A DNA stretch of 64,000 bases from Flavobacterium jumunjinense (GTDB taxonomy: Bacteria > Bacteroidota > Bacteroidia > Flavobacteriales > Flavobacteriaceae). Position numbers and translations under genes: made by a program. Under the pieces are notes generated by a model. It was not told the origin of the DNA and searched no databases. It worked only from the letters and a program-made list of their open reading frames with translations. The DNA lies in the NCBI RefSeq assembly GCF_021650975.2, contig NZ_CP091285.1, positions 2,914,001 to 2,978,000 of the forward strand, in the 5' to 3' direction. Shown here piece by piece: positions 18,201 to 26,886 of the stretch. Position 1 is the stretch's first letter; the number at the start of each line of letters is the position of its first letter.

Positions 18201-19326
18201 TAATGTTTATTGGCGACTGTGTTTGTCCAGTTATAACAATATTATTTTGTGAGTCTGCTTTTATGCCACGAATATCATTATAATTAATACCACCGTAGTA
18301 TGTACCCCATAATCTTGTTCCATTTGTATCAAATTTTACAATAATACCATTTGTACATAAATATTGAGAAGTAGGAATAGAGTTTTGATGAGCACCAGTA
18401 GTAGCAAAAGAGGAGTTTGATGCTGAAGTAGAACCAGACATATACAAATTACCATAGGAATCTATTGTATTATTTACGGTACCTAATGAATAATGATTAT
18501 TAGTTTTATCTCCATATAATGTTCCCCACAATCTCACAGGAACAGGATCAATAACAATTATCTTATTAGAATGATTGACTTCTCCTTCAAAACCGTAAAC
18601 ATTCTTCTTAATTCTTTTATAATTTACAGAAATTTCTTTTTTAGAACTTCCATTCTCAATCCAACTTAATGGTAAAGTTTCTTCCATTGCCCCAAAACGA
18701 AGATTCATCTTTATTTTATTATCAACTAATTCGGTTTTACCACCATTAAACTTTAACTGAATGTCAGATACTTTTCCTCCTGGTTTTACTATGAAATTAT
18801 ACTCCACAACTTTTGTGCTATCTTTTGGAATAAAGAAAACCACATCAATATTGTTATAAATATTTTGATAGGTTATCTTTTGATATTTATGTACATTAGT
18901 AATGCCGTTTGGTGCATGAGCAACATTGTAATAATTATCATAATCAGATGATTTTTCCTCTGAAATTAACTTACTATTTTTATTTGAATTTAAAAAGTCA
19001 ATATCAATTCTATGAAAATTATACTTTAGAGAGTAATCTGGTGATTTTACTCCATTGTCAAAATTAGGGTCAGAAGTATAAAGCTCTTTATCCTTTTTTG
19101 TTAAAGGAATTTTCTTTGTTTCATATACATCATAAGAGAAACCATTAGCTCTCAACTGAACATTTAATCCATTCGTATTTAATAGATATTTAACTTTTGA
19201 ATTTTCTTTTCCTTTTTGATCGATAATTTGCCCTTTGTTTTCAATAAAACCAATAGAAGTAGTCTGTTTTTGTGTAAAAACAGTAACAGTACTAACCAAA
19301 AATAATAAAACGTATAAAAGTTTCAT
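15247..19326 (-). CDS. Giant secreted SBBP beta-propeller protein with T9SS type B C-terminal domain
   Basis: The start is set at ATG 19326 (signal peptide MKLLYVLLFLVSTVTVFTQ); the frame is open 9 codons further up. The 1359-residue protein begins with a GFIENKGQI... domain (DUF7948-type, about 25-260). At least seven SBBP repeats follow (about 270-640), each with a GTYYGG/SSYYGGDN-like strand, then D-x-x-NIYI-x-G. Ig/PKD-like modules come next (SPVCVGGTINLTASGG; two 'NG..YYASQTINGCES' repeats). It ends in a gliding-associated type B CTD (FFTPNGDGYNDFW ... EFKGHFTLKR). It is predicted to be exported by T9SS and displayed on the surface as an adhesin. The DNA of its CTD is nearly identical to that at 9024 and to the pseudogene at 12737. 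Confidence 0.85.
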   Translation of the reverse strand: MKLLYVLLFLVSTVTVFTQKQTTSIGFIENKGQIIDQKGKENSKVKYLLNTNGLNVQLRANGFSYDVYETKKIPLTKKDKELYTSDPNFDNGVKSPDYSLKYNFHRIDIDFLNSNKNSKLISEEKSSDYDNYYNVAHAPNGITNVHKYQKITYQNIYNNIDVVFFIPKDSTKVVEYNFIVKPGGKVSDIQLKFNGGKTELVDNKIKMNLRFGAMEETLPLSWIENGSSKKEISVNYKRIKKNVYGFEGEVNHSNKIIVIDPVPVRLWGTLYGDKTNNHYSLGTVNNTIDSYGNLYMSGSTSASNSSFATTGAHQNSIPTSQYLCTNGIIVKFDTNGTRLWGTYYGGINYNDIRGIKADSQNNIVITGQTQSPINISTVGSHQENYQANRDAYIVKFNESGVRIWGTYFGGNNDDFALDLDIDNLNNIYIVGGTSSVSGIAYNSNFQSQLFQSSSSYGDAFIAKFDSTGTIIWSTYAGGESFESFNAVVIKDDHVVAVGYTRSETNIATSGVFQQTKYPNGQIDGIIYKFSNNGNRLWSSYYGGDNIEDILSVEIDDEDNIYIGGQTASSSNMTTTGSFQFSSQELYNGFFAKLSSTGVRLWGSYLNDLNVYSIIYKNNSIYLGATGSSSNQNLTNSCSFNRNLYGESLGYIGKFSKNCNFIWGSFLGGDAMNGGYVIDSATKLSIDNNNNIYVSGITSSNNLISDSSSHQQNMLGLLNYYSMKFLETSPNVINVSSNSPVCVGGTINLTASGGNSYAWTGPNGFTSTDQNPIIPNVTSLNNGQYSCTITGTGGCDDTVTIDIIVGDSEAPIPTITNLPTISGDCNTTIAIPTANDNCTGIINATTTDPINYTTAGNYTITWLYNDGNGNTSNQTQNVVIIAVPLPIINSPQQFCIQDNATINDIQITGQNITWYDAQTAGTVLLTSTLLQNGVTYYASQTINGCESERVPVSVTLQNTAAPTGNVNQSFCSTANATLNEIIIAGSSITWYENLNGNSVLPNTTTLVDGTTYYATQTINSCESINRLAITISLINTLNATDYSESLCDDLNNGFEIINLTNYNTNLITSTGNTFSYYNSLNGAENLITSDKITNPTNYNLSLGNHIIYVRIDSPNTCHQVVTLDFTLYSKPFLNINDIMPICEGASITISAGNGFDDYLWSTGEITSSITVFQSGNYSVTVSENHGSLVCSSTKNFSVVNSNIGTITQIISSDWTANENTISVLLSSNSDGNYEYSLDGITYQNSPIFNGLPNGEYTVYVNDKNGCGEVKEDVYLLMYPKFFTPNGDGYNDFWKIKFSENEPHLTVTIFDRYGKFIKQFGSSSQGWDGNYLGEQLPSTDYWFLVTRENGKEFKGHFTLKR

Positions 19327-19353
19327 ATATAAAAACTTAAAAATAATATGCAA

Positions 19354-19729
19354 AAATACTATTTAAACAAATACATTTTTGAACCAAATACTTATTTGTT
19401 GAATAAATAGTTTAAAAAATTAGTTGCCAATTATAAATATTTTCAAACAACAATTTAATAAACAACAAGCTTGATCTAACTTATTGCAATTTTATTTTTA
19501 TACCTTACTATTTATTCTTTATATCTTGTTAATTTATTTTTATTTATAATTTATTTTTTATTATTTAATACTATAAAATCTATATATAGAATCATATTTT
19601 TATAATATAATGTGACTTAATATATATATCTTACTACTTTATTGTTATTACTTGCTACTTTATTATTGTTATTTACTACTTTATTGATATATCTTATTAC
19701 TTTTTTATTATTTTTGAAATAAAAACTAT
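19354..19729. other. Extremely AT-rich divergent intergenic region
   Basis: This is the promoter region between the minus-strand SBBP protein and the plus-strand XRE regulator. From 19480 to 19715 it is almost pure A/T, with repeated TTACTACTTTATT units (about 19630, 19675) and TATATATCTTA units. No frame codes for a plausible protein. The repeats could be a regulator or nucleoid-protein binding region. Confidence 0.5.
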
Positions 19730-20074
19730 ATGATACACTTCAATTTTAGTCGCATTTTTAAACTAAAAGGAATAGTAAGACCTTTTACTTATTTAACGAA
19801 GAATGGCTATTCAGCTGGATATGCTACAAAACTGACGAACAATAGAGTGCATGAAATTAACTTAGTACGTCTCGAAAAGTTTTGCCGAGATTTTAATTGC
19901 ACTCCCAATGATATTCTAGATTTTAAACCATCCTCAAATGATAGTATCTCAAAGGATCATGCACTACATACACTTACTAAAAAAGAACTGGACACAGAGC
20001 TTATTTATAAAATAAATGCTTTACCAGCAGATAAAATCCAACAAATACATAATATTCTAAAAGAGATGGAGTAA
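19730..20074 (+). CDS. XRE-family helix-turn-helix regulator
   Basis: The 114-residue protein has a Cro/C1-type HTH at about residues 8-62 (GYSAGYATKLTNNRVHEINL, then RLEKFCRDFNCTPNDILDF). The 'N.v.l..l..lc..fnctp.Dll.f' ending is typical of the HTH_26/XRE group. The C-terminal half (65-114) is a helical tail (TKKELDTELIYKINALPADKI). It lies directly upstream of, and in line with, a tiny open frame and a B12-binding radical SAM gene, so it probably regulates them or itself. A TAATTTTG promoter-like box overlaps its stop codon. Confidence 0.75.
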   Translation: MIHFNFSRIFKLKGIVRPFTYLTKNGYSAGYATKLTNNRVHEINLVRLEKFCRDFNCTPNDILDFKPSSNDSISKDHALHTLTKKELDTELIYKINALPADKIQQIHNILKEME

Positions 20075-20079
20075 TTTTG
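20072..20079 (+). promoter_or_regulatory. Bacteroidota -7 type promoter box (TAnnTTTG)
   Basis: TAATTTTG at 20072-20079 fits the Bacteroidota sigma-ABfr -7 consensus TAnnTTTG exactly. It would start a transcript near 20085, about 14 bases before the tiny open frame at 20099. No clear -33 TTG box is seen. Confidence 0.45.
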
Positions 20080-20098
20080 TCCTCATTTTTAATTTACT

Positions 20099-20167
20099 AT
20101 GAAACGAGCCATAACAAATCTTGATGCCCACCGAGATGATAATTGGCGAATTCCATCTGACCTATAA
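20099..20167 (+). CDS. Candidate 22-residue peptide gene ahead of radical SAM enzyme
   Basis: ATG at 20099 opens a 22-codon frame ending in TAA at 20165-20167. The product begins MKRAITNLDAHRDD and ends NWRIPSDL. It is too short for normal gene callers and lies between the XRE regulator (25 bases upstream) and the radical SAM start at 20187 (19 bases downstream). A promoter-like box lies just in front. Small open frames in this position are typical of RiPP precursor peptides modified by radical SAM enzymes. However, the peptide has no Cys and no obvious leader/core boundary, so it could also be a leader peptide for translational control. The peptide is not recognised; the assignment rests on position and clean frame only. 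Confidence 0.4.
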   Translation: MKRAITNLDAHRDDNWRIPSDL

Positions 20168-20186
20168 AAAAAATAAAAATAAACAG

Positions 20187-22394
20187 ATGAAAGACATTCT
20201 ATTAATCACTCCACCTTTTACCCAACTGAATACTCCATATCCAGCAACAGCCTATATTAAAGGGTTTCTGAATACTAAAAACATTGCTGCTTTTCAAATG
20301 GATTTAGGGATAGAAGTAATTTTAGAATTGTTTTCAAAGATAGGGTTACAAAATATTTTCGAATATGCAACGGTACAATTCGAATCGAGTAATGATATTT
20401 CTGAAAATTCAGAACGGATTTTTACACTTCAAAGTGAATATAGTAAAACAATAGATTCGGTTATTGCATTTCTTCAAGGGAAAAACCCTTCATTGGCAAG
20501 GCAAATATGCAGTGGTAACTTTCTACCAGAAGCTTCACGTTTTAGTCAGTTGGACGATATGGAATGGGCTTTTGGAAACATGGGAATGCAAGATAAAGCT
20601 AAGCATTTAGCAACATTGTATTTAGAGGATTTATCCGATTTTATAGTAGAATGTATCGATGAAAATTTTGGATTTAGTCGTTATGCCGAACGTTTAGGGA
20701 GAAGCGCAAACTCATTTAATGAACTGCATCAAGAACTGCAAAGTGAACCTACTTACATAGATGTAATAACTTTATCTATTTTAAACGATAGAGTAAAAAG
20801 TATTCAACCAAAATTGGTTTTAATTTCCGTACCCTTTCCAGGTAATTTATACAGTGCTTTTCGTTGTGCTCAATTCATAAAAAACAATTATCCAGAAATT
20901 AAGATTTCTATGGGTGGTGGCTTTCCAAACACAGAACTTCGAGAAATAAAAGACAAGCGTGTTTTTGAATTTTTCGATTTTATTACTTTAGATGATGGAG
21001 AATTACCTGTTGAACTTTTAGTTAATCATGTTTTAAATTCCCCTCCATTGGAGGGGTTAGTGGAGGCTAAACGTACATTTCTCCTTGAAAACAATGAAGT
21101 AACCTACAAAAATAATACTCTAAAACACGACTATAAACAAAGCGAAGTAGGAACACCTGACTATTCCGATTTGTGCCTTGATAAATATATTTCTGTGATA
21201 GAAATTGCCAACCCAATGCATAGTTTATGGTCAGACGGACGTTGGAATAAGTTAACAATGGCTCATGGATGTTATTGGGGAAAATGTACTTTCTGCGATA
21301 TCTCCTTAGATTATATTAAAATTTACGAACCCGTTGCAGCCAAACTATTAGTAGATAGAATGGAAGAATTAATGTTGCAAACGGGAGAAAACGGATTTCA
21401 TTTTGTAGATGAAGCAGCACCACCAGCTTTAATGCGAGAGGTTGCGCTAGAAATTCTTAGAAGAGACTTAGTAGTAACTTGGTGGACGAACATCCGATTT
21501 GAGAAAAGCTTTACCTATGATTTGTGTTTGTTATTGAAAACTTCGGGTTGTATTGCAGTTTCAGGAGGTTTAGAAGTAGCATCAGATAGGTTACTACAAT
21601 TAATAAAAAAAGGAGTAACGCTAGAACAAGTTGCCAAAGTAACCAGAAATTTAACCGAATCAGGAATTATGGTTCATGCTTATTTAATGTATGGCTATCC
21701 AACTCAAACTATTCAAGAAACAATTGATAGTCTTGAAATGGTGCGACAATTATTTGAGTTAGGAGTGCTACAATCAGGTTTTTGGCATCAATTTGCAATG
21801 ACAGCACATAGTCCAGTTGGATTAGATCCTGAAGCTTTTGGGGTAGTACCAGAAAAAAATGAAATTACGTTTGCTAATAATGATATTAATTTCAAAGACA
21901 AAACAGGCATCAATCATGATAAGTTTAGTTTCGGATTAAAGAAATCATTATTCAATTATATGCATGGAATTTGTTTTGATTATGAATTGCAAGATTGGTT
22001 TGATTTTAAAATTCCAAGAACAAAAATCGATCCAGATTATATTTCAAATTGTCTACAGCAAGAGCAAGTTTTTACATTAAAACCAAATGCAAAAATTGTG
22101 TGGTTAGGAATGAATCCAATACTTGAAATTTTTACAAAATCTAAAAAAGGGAATTCTTGGGAAATGATGAAATTATTTTTCCATGATAAAAAAGTTTCAT
22201 TTGAAATTGTGTTAGAAAAGGAAAAAGGAGAGTGGCTTGTTAGAATGTTACCCTCGCTTTCTGTAAAGAATCAAGCTGTTTCAACTTTAGGCCAATTAAA
22301 AACAAGTTATGAATCTGACTTTGAAGATTTTGAATTATTTTGGTATTCTAAGCCAATTGAGACACTAAAAGAGAATGGGTTATTGTTAATTTAA
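20187..22394 (+). CDS. B12-binding-domain radical SAM protein
   Basis: The start is set at ATG 20187 (MKDILLITPPFTQLNTPYPA); an in-frame upstream ATG at 20121 would overlap the tiny 20099 frame and adds a lysine-rich stretch with no homology value. Of 735 residues, 1-310 resemble a cobalamin-binding Rossmann domain (ILLITPPF, then VLISVPFPGN and ISMGGGFPN). Residues 355-600 are a radical SAM barrel with cluster cysteines C362, C367 and C370 in HGCYWGKCTFCD. The spacing is CX4CX2C rather than the usual CX3CX2C. Downstream, GGLEVASDRLL and MVHAYLMYGYPTQT fit SAM-binding strands. Its substrate is unknown; such enzymes methylate or rearrange unreactive carbons. A modified peptide or lipid are both possible. 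Confidence 0.8.
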   Translation: MKDILLITPPFTQLNTPYPATAYIKGFLNTKNIAAFQMDLGIEVILELFSKIGLQNIFEYATVQFESSNDISENSERIFTLQSEYSKTIDSVIAFLQGKNPSLARQICSGNFLPEASRFSQLDDMEWAFGNMGMQDKAKHLATLYLEDLSDFIVECIDENFGFSRYAERLGRSANSFNELHQELQSEPTYIDVITLSILNDRVKSIQPKLVLISVPFPGNLYSAFRCAQFIKNNYPEIKISMGGGFPNTELREIKDKRVFEFFDFITLDDGELPVELLVNHVLNSPPLEGLVEAKRTFLLENNEVTYKNNTLKHDYKQSEVGTPDYSDLCLDKYISVIEIANPMHSLWSDGRWNKLTMAHGCYWGKCTFCDISLDYIKIYEPVAAKLLVDRMEELMLQTGENGFHFVDEAAPPALMREVALEILRRDLVVTWWTNIRFEKSFTYDLCLLLKTSGCIAVSGGLEVASDRLLQLIKKGVTLEQVAKVTRNLTESGIMVHAYLMYGYPTQTIQETIDSLEMVRQLFELGVLQSGFWHQFAMTAHSPVGLDPEAFGVVPEKNEITFANNDINFKDKTGINHDKFSFGLKKSLFNYMHGICFDYELQDWFDFKIPRTKIDPDYISNCLQQEQVFTLKPNAKIVWLGMNPILEIFTKSKKGNSWEMMKLFFHDKKVSFEIVLEKEKGEWLVRMLPSLSVKNQAVSTLGQLKTSYESDFEDFELFWYSKPIETLKENGLLLI

Positions 22395-22475
22395 TGAAGC
22401 GATTTTTATTGTAAGCTTTTATTCTTTATATTTAGTCAGGTTTTAAGTTAAAAATATAAATTAAACGCTGATACT

Positions 22476-24593
22476 ATGTCCTTTGTTGCGGCAAAAAAGA
22501 ATTTACAAGTAACTACCTATTCTAAAGTAGTTTTCTTATTGGTCATTGTATCAATAGGCTTTTTATTACTAATGTCTACCTTATATTATTATAATCAAAA
22601 GCAACAACGACAGTTTTATATTACCTCTTCTCAAGACTTAGAAAGAGAAGTAAACGGATTAATGGACCTGAATTCAGATTCCTATATTTCACTAATAAAC
22701 GAAATTACCTATTGGGACGATTTAGTTAATTTTGTAGAAGAAAAAAATATAGAATGGTTTGATAATTCAGTAGTCTATTTAATTGATAGTTACAAAGTAG
22801 ATTATATTGATGTTTATACAATGAATGAGGAGTTTGTATCCAAAGCATCAACATTAAAAATTAGAACACAAGACTTCATTCCAAAATCGGTATTTCCAAA
22901 ACTAAAGAAAGATAAATTAATAAAGTTTTATACAAAAATTCCAGAAGGAATAGTAGTTGTCTATGGAGCAACAATCCATTCTTCTACAGATCCATTTAAG
23001 AACAAAACAGCTCCAAAAGGCTATTTTTTTATTGCAAAATTATTAGATGATAAATATTTTTTAAACATTAAAAAAGCAAGTAGTGCAACAATAAAATACT
23101 ACGATAATAATGAACAAATAGAGTCAGATAATATTTTTTATATTAAAGAATTAGAGGATATTGATGGAAAGAAAATAGCATCATTACTTTTTCAAAGAAA
23201 AGCAAAAGTTGATTTTTCTAACACACGTAAAATAGTATACATTACTCTTGTTGGTTTTTTATTATCCATCGCAATCTTTTTTTACTACGCAAATAGATGG
23301 GCAAAAAAACCAATGTTACTAATTAAGAAAGTATTAGAGAAAGGAGATGTTGGAGCAATAAATGAATTAAAAAATAAAAGAGGAGAGTTCAGATACATTG
23401 GTAAACTATTTGAACAAAATCACTACCAGAAAATCCGACTACAGGAAACAAAACTAAAAGCAGAAGAAAGTGACAAACTAAAATCGGCTTTTTTAATGAA
23501 TTTATCCCATGAAATCAGAACGCCAATGAATGCAATCATGGGGTTTTCAGACCTATTATCAAAAAAAGATTTGACTACTTCTGAAAAAGAAAAATATTTA
23601 GAAATAATTAAAAAAAGTGGTTCAAACTTAATTGCAATCATTGATGATTTAGTTGAAATGTCTAAAATTGATTCCGATTTAGTCACTCCAAAATACAGTA
23701 GTTTCGATTTAAAATCAATGCTTCAAGCCACATTCGATTCTGTGAAGATTACAATGAATAAAGATAAGAATGTCGATTTAAAGTTTATTAATCCAGAACC
23801 TTTAGTTTCTAAAAACATTATTTCAGATGTTGTTAAATTAAATCAAGTTGTAACCAATTTATTGTCTAATGCAGTTAAATTTACCGATGAAGGATTTGTA
23901 ATTTTAGATTATGAAGTAAATGAAGAAAAGCAAACTATAGATTTTTCTGTAAAAGATTCTGGGATTGGAATTCCAGATGAACTGCAAGAAAAAATATTTG
24001 CAAGATTTAATAAAATTAGCATTAATGAAAGTGTAAATAATGACGGATTAGGGCTTGGACTCGCAATTTCGAAAGCTTATGTTGAAATGTTAGGAGGAAC
24101 AATGTCTTTAAAATCAGAAATTGGAGTTGGTTCAACTTTTAGATTTTCGATTCCATTAAAAGAAGATACTTCTACCCAAAAAATAGATATACAAATAGAT
24201 GTTAAAGAAGTGCCAATGAATAAAGGGAATAAAGAGGTTATTCTGGTTGCTGAAGACGATAATATTAATTTCCTTCTAATCGAAAAATTGTTAACCATGC
24301 TAAACTTCACTATTATTCGTGCAAAAAATGGAGAAGAAGCAATCTTGTTTTGTGAAGAAAATAAAGAAATAGACCTCGTTTTAATGGATATCAAAATGCC
24401 AGTTTTAGATGGTCATCAAGCTTTCAAAAAAATTAGAACATTTAATAAAACGGTTCCAATAATTGCGCAAACATCCTATTCTTTTCCAGAAGAAATTGAA
24501 AAAATAAAAGAATTAGGCTTTAATGATTTCATTACAAAACCAATAGAGAAAGAGAAACTATTCATGTTGATTGAAAAATACTTAAAGAAATAG
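22476..24593 (+). CDS. Hybrid sensor histidine kinase with CHASE4-like sensor and receiver domain
   Basis: The 705-residue protein has TM1 at about 19-38, a periplasmic CHASE4-like domain (about 40-250; QDLEREVNGLMDLNSDSYIS, then EITYWDDLVNFV) and TM2 at about 255-275. A short coiled linker precedes the kinase core. The HisKA box is NLSHEIRTPMNAIMGF with phospho-acceptor His345. The HATPase_c domain shows NLLSNAVKFT (N box), DSGIGI (G1) and GLGLGLAIS (G2). A C-terminal receiver (about 580-705) has AEDDN, phospho-Asp638 in LMDIKMPVLDG, and the conserved Lys in FITKPI. Phosphotransfer would run His-Asp internally and on to a partner not seen here. The signal is unknown. Confidence 0.9.
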   Translation: MSFVAAKKNLQVTTYSKVVFLLVIVSIGFLLLMSTLYYYNQKQQRQFYITSSQDLEREVNGLMDLNSDSYISLINEITYWDDLVNFVEEKNIEWFDNSVVYLIDSYKVDYIDVYTMNEEFVSKASTLKIRTQDFIPKSVFPKLKKDKLIKFYTKIPEGIVVVYGATIHSSTDPFKNKTAPKGYFFIAKLLDDKYFLNIKKASSATIKYYDNNEQIESDNIFYIKELEDIDGKKIASLLFQRKAKVDFSNTRKIVYITLVGFLLSIAIFFYYANRWAKKPMLLIKKVLEKGDVGAINELKNKRGEFRYIGKLFEQNHYQKIRLQETKLKAEESDKLKSAFLMNLSHEIRTPMNAIMGFSDLLSKKDLTTSEKEKYLEIIKKSGSNLIAIIDDLVEMSKIDSDLVTPKYSSFDLKSMLQATFDSVKITMNKDKNVDLKFINPEPLVSKNIISDVVKLNQVVTNLLSNAVKFTDEGFVILDYEVNEEKQTIDFSVKDSGIGIPDELQEKIFARFNKISINESVNNDGLGLGLAISKAYVEMLGGTMSLKSEIGVGSTFRFSIPLKEDTSTQKIDIQIDVKEVPMNKGNKEVILVAEDDNINFLLIEKLLTMLNFTIIRAKNGEEAILFCEENKEIDLVLMDIKMPVLDGHQAFKKIRTFNKTVPIIAQTSYSFPEEIEKIKELGFNDFITKPIEKEKLFMLIEKYLKK

Positions 24594-24649
24594 TCGGACA
24601 AGACTTGTTTGTGTTAGTATAAAATCAAGATAATTTTTAACTTTGTCAG

Positions 24650-25606
24650 ATGGAATATAATAGATGTGGAAAAAGCGGACTATTAATGCCGCAAATTTCT
24701 TTAGGACTGTGGCATAATTTCGGATCAGTTGATGATTTTGAAAATGCTGAAAATATAGCAAAGGAAGCTTTTGATAAAGGAATAACTCATTTTGATTTAG
24801 CTAATAATTATGGCCCAATTCCAGGTTCGGCAGAAGAAAATTTTGGTAAAATTGTACAAAGAAATTTCAAAGGATTCCTAAGAGATGAACTTCTAATCAC
24901 GACTAAAGCTGGATTTAAAATGTGGGAAGGACCTTATGGAGAATGGGGTTCTAGAAAATATTTAATTTCTAGCTTAAATCAAAGTTTAAAAAGAATGCAA
25001 CTAGACTATGTAGATGTTTTTTATTCTCATAGACCAGATCCAAATACTCCAATAGAAGAAACAATGGCTGCATTAGATTTTGCTGTTCGATCAGGAAAAG
25101 CACTTTATGCAGGAATTAGTAATTATAATGCGGAAGAATCAGCAATTGCAATTGATGTTTTGCAAAAATTAGGAACACCTTGTGTAGTGCATCAAACAAA
25201 ATATTCTATGTTTGAGCGCACACCAGAACAAGGCTTGTTAGATGTTATAGGACAGAAAGAAATTGGCTGTGTTGCATTTTCACCTTTAGCACAAGGATTA
25301 TTAACAAATAAATATTTAAAAGGAATTCCAGAAAACTCAAGGGCGGCAAATCCAAACGGATATTTACAATCATCAGATGTAACAGAAGAAGTAATTCAAA
25401 AGATTACAGCATTAAATTCACTAGCAAAAGAAAGATCGCAATCATTAGCACAAATGGCTATCGCTTGGTTATTGAAAGAGGAGAGAATAACATCGGTTCT
25501 TGTAGGAGCAAGTTCTATAAATCAATTAAATGATAATTTAGAAAGCTTAAAAAGGTTAGATTTTTCAAGTAAAGAATTACAAAAAATTGAAGCGATATTA
25601 AAATAA
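24650..25606 (+). CDS. Aldo/keto reductase, YghZ-like (L-glyceraldehyde 3-phosphate reductase type)
   Basis: The 318-residue, full-length TIM-barrel oxidoreductase uses NADPH to reduce aldehydes. The AKR tetrad is visible: Asp and Tyr in HFDLANNYG, Lys in LITTKAG, and His in YSHRPDP. The segments GPYGEWGSRKYLISSL and GIGCVAFSPLAQGLLT-like (here EIGCVAFSPLAQGLL) are diagnostic of the AKR14/YghZ group rather than the general AKR1 group. The cofactor-binding C-terminal end (VLVGASSINQLNDNL) is present. It probably detoxifies methylglyoxal or L-glyceraldehyde 3-phosphate. It stands alone between the histidine kinase and the LysM hydrolase. Confidence 0.9.
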   Translation: MEYNRCGKSGLLMPQISLGLWHNFGSVDDFENAENIAKEAFDKGITHFDLANNYGPIPGSAEENFGKIVQRNFKGFLRDELLITTKAGFKMWEGPYGEWGSRKYLISSLNQSLKRMQLDYVDVFYSHRPDPNTPIEETMAALDFAVRSGKALYAGISNYNAEESAIAIDVLQKLGTPCVVHQTKYSMFERTPEQGLLDVIGQKEIGCVAFSPLAQGLLTNKYLKGIPENSRAANPNGYLQSSDVTEEVIQKITALNSLAKERSQSLAQMAIAWLLKEERITSVLVGASSINQLNDNLESLKRLDFSSKELQKIEAILK

Positions 25607-25697
25607 AGAATATTATTTTTCAAGATTTGTCCAATAAAAATTGAAATTATACGTTGTGTCAAATCATATTTATAAAAACATTAAACGAACTATCTAC

Positions 25698-26762
25698 ATG
25701 GCTAATTTCAAGATTATTGTTATATTTTTTCTATTTGTCAATAGTTTTGCTATTGCACAAAACAATACACATAAGGTAAAAAAAGGAGAAACAATATATT
25801 CAATAACAAGGAAATATGATATGTCAGAAAAGACATTGTATAAATTAAATCCAAAAATTAAAGACAAAGTACTGCAAGTAAATACCGTTTTAACTATTCA
25901 GAAAATAAAAGAAGAAGACTTAGTTGAAACCACTAACGAATTAGCTGAAAACCTTAGAACGCATAAAGTAAAAAAAGGTGAATCATTCGCTACAATTTCG
26001 AAAAAATATAATATAAGTATTGAAGCGTTAACGTCACTTAATCCTAAAGTCAAACCAAGAAGATTAAAAGCAGGAACCATTTTGAAGATCCTAAATAAGG
26101 AAGAAAAAGTTCAAGAAGAAGTGATTGCTGAAACCAATACAAATAATGGACAAAGTAATAAAAAGATAGAACATATCATTCTACCAAAAGAAACGAAATA
26201 TGGTATTTCAAAAAAATATGATATTACTATTGAAGCCTTAGAAAATTTAAATCCAGAGATAAAAACAAATTTTCCTGTTGGATATGTTTTAACAATTCAG
26301 TCAGGTGAAACAGAACCTTCTGTTCTTAATGAGGAAGAGACACTACTAGTTAATGCAATGTCTGATAATTTTCTTAAAAAAGCAGATATACTAGTAGAAA
26401 AAGCATCAGAATTCATTGGTACACGATACAGAAGTGGCGGAACAACTCCAAGCGGTTTCGATTGTTCGGGTTTAATGTTAACAACGTTTAAAGAAATAGA
26501 CTTAACATTACCTAGAACATCAGGAGATCAAGCAAATTACGGAGATGAAGTTAGAAAAAATAAAGCACAAAAAGGCGACTTGATTTTCTTTGCAACAGGA
26601 CGAAAAAAGAGTAGAATTAACCATGTTGGAATGATAACTGAAGTTTCAGATGGAGAAATAAAATTCATACATTCTTCCACGTCAGCAGGCGTAATAATAT
26701 CTTCTTTAAATGAATCGTATTATTCCACTCGATTTAAACAAATTAATAGAGTATTAAACTAA
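25698..26762 (+). CDS. Secreted LysM-NlpC/P60 peptidoglycan endopeptidase
   Basis: The start is set at ATG 25698 because the signal peptide MANFKIIVIFFLFVNSFAIAQ begins there; the frame continues 19 codons upstream. The 354-residue mature enzyme carries three LysM repeats (HKVKKGETIYSITRKY; HKVKKGESFATISKKY; HIILPKETKYGISKKY), each ending in 'LNP.i', which bind peptidoglycan glycan. The C-terminal NlpC/P60 domain (about 235-354) has the catalytic Cys in GFDCSGLM, His in INHVGMI and the third polar residue in FIHSSTS. It would cut D-Glu-mDAP-type stem peptides in the periplasm for wall growth or separation. Confidence 0.9.
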   Translation: MANFKIIVIFFLFVNSFAIAQNNTHKVKKGETIYSITRKYDMSEKTLYKLNPKIKDKVLQVNTVLTIQKIKEEDLVETTNELAENLRTHKVKKGESFATISKKYNISIEALTSLNPKVKPRRLKAGTILKILNKEEKVQEEVIAETNTNNGQSNKKIEHIILPKETKYGISKKYDITIEALENLNPEIKTNFPVGYVLTIQSGETEPSVLNEEETLLVNAMSDNFLKKADILVEKASEFIGTRYRSGGTTPSGFDCSGLMLTTFKEIDLTLPRTSGDQANYGDEVRKNKAQKGDLIFFATGRKKSRINHVGMITEVSDGEIKFIHSSTSAGVIISSLNESYYSTRFKQINRVLN

Positions 26763-26886
26763 AAAAAGAAGTACTAAATAGTCTTTTTTTATGCTTTAAA
26801 GCTTCGTTAAAAAGCATATTTTTGAGGTTCATTACTAACGAAAACGATTTCTTTTTCCTATTTTTACACCACTTAAAAGTAAAAAT

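Noticed and set aside
20121..20186. N-terminal extension of the radical SAM protein from the upstream ATG
   Set aside because: The extension is short, Lys/Asn-rich and overlaps the tiny peptide frame. The B12-binding fold begins with MKDILLITPPF at 20187.
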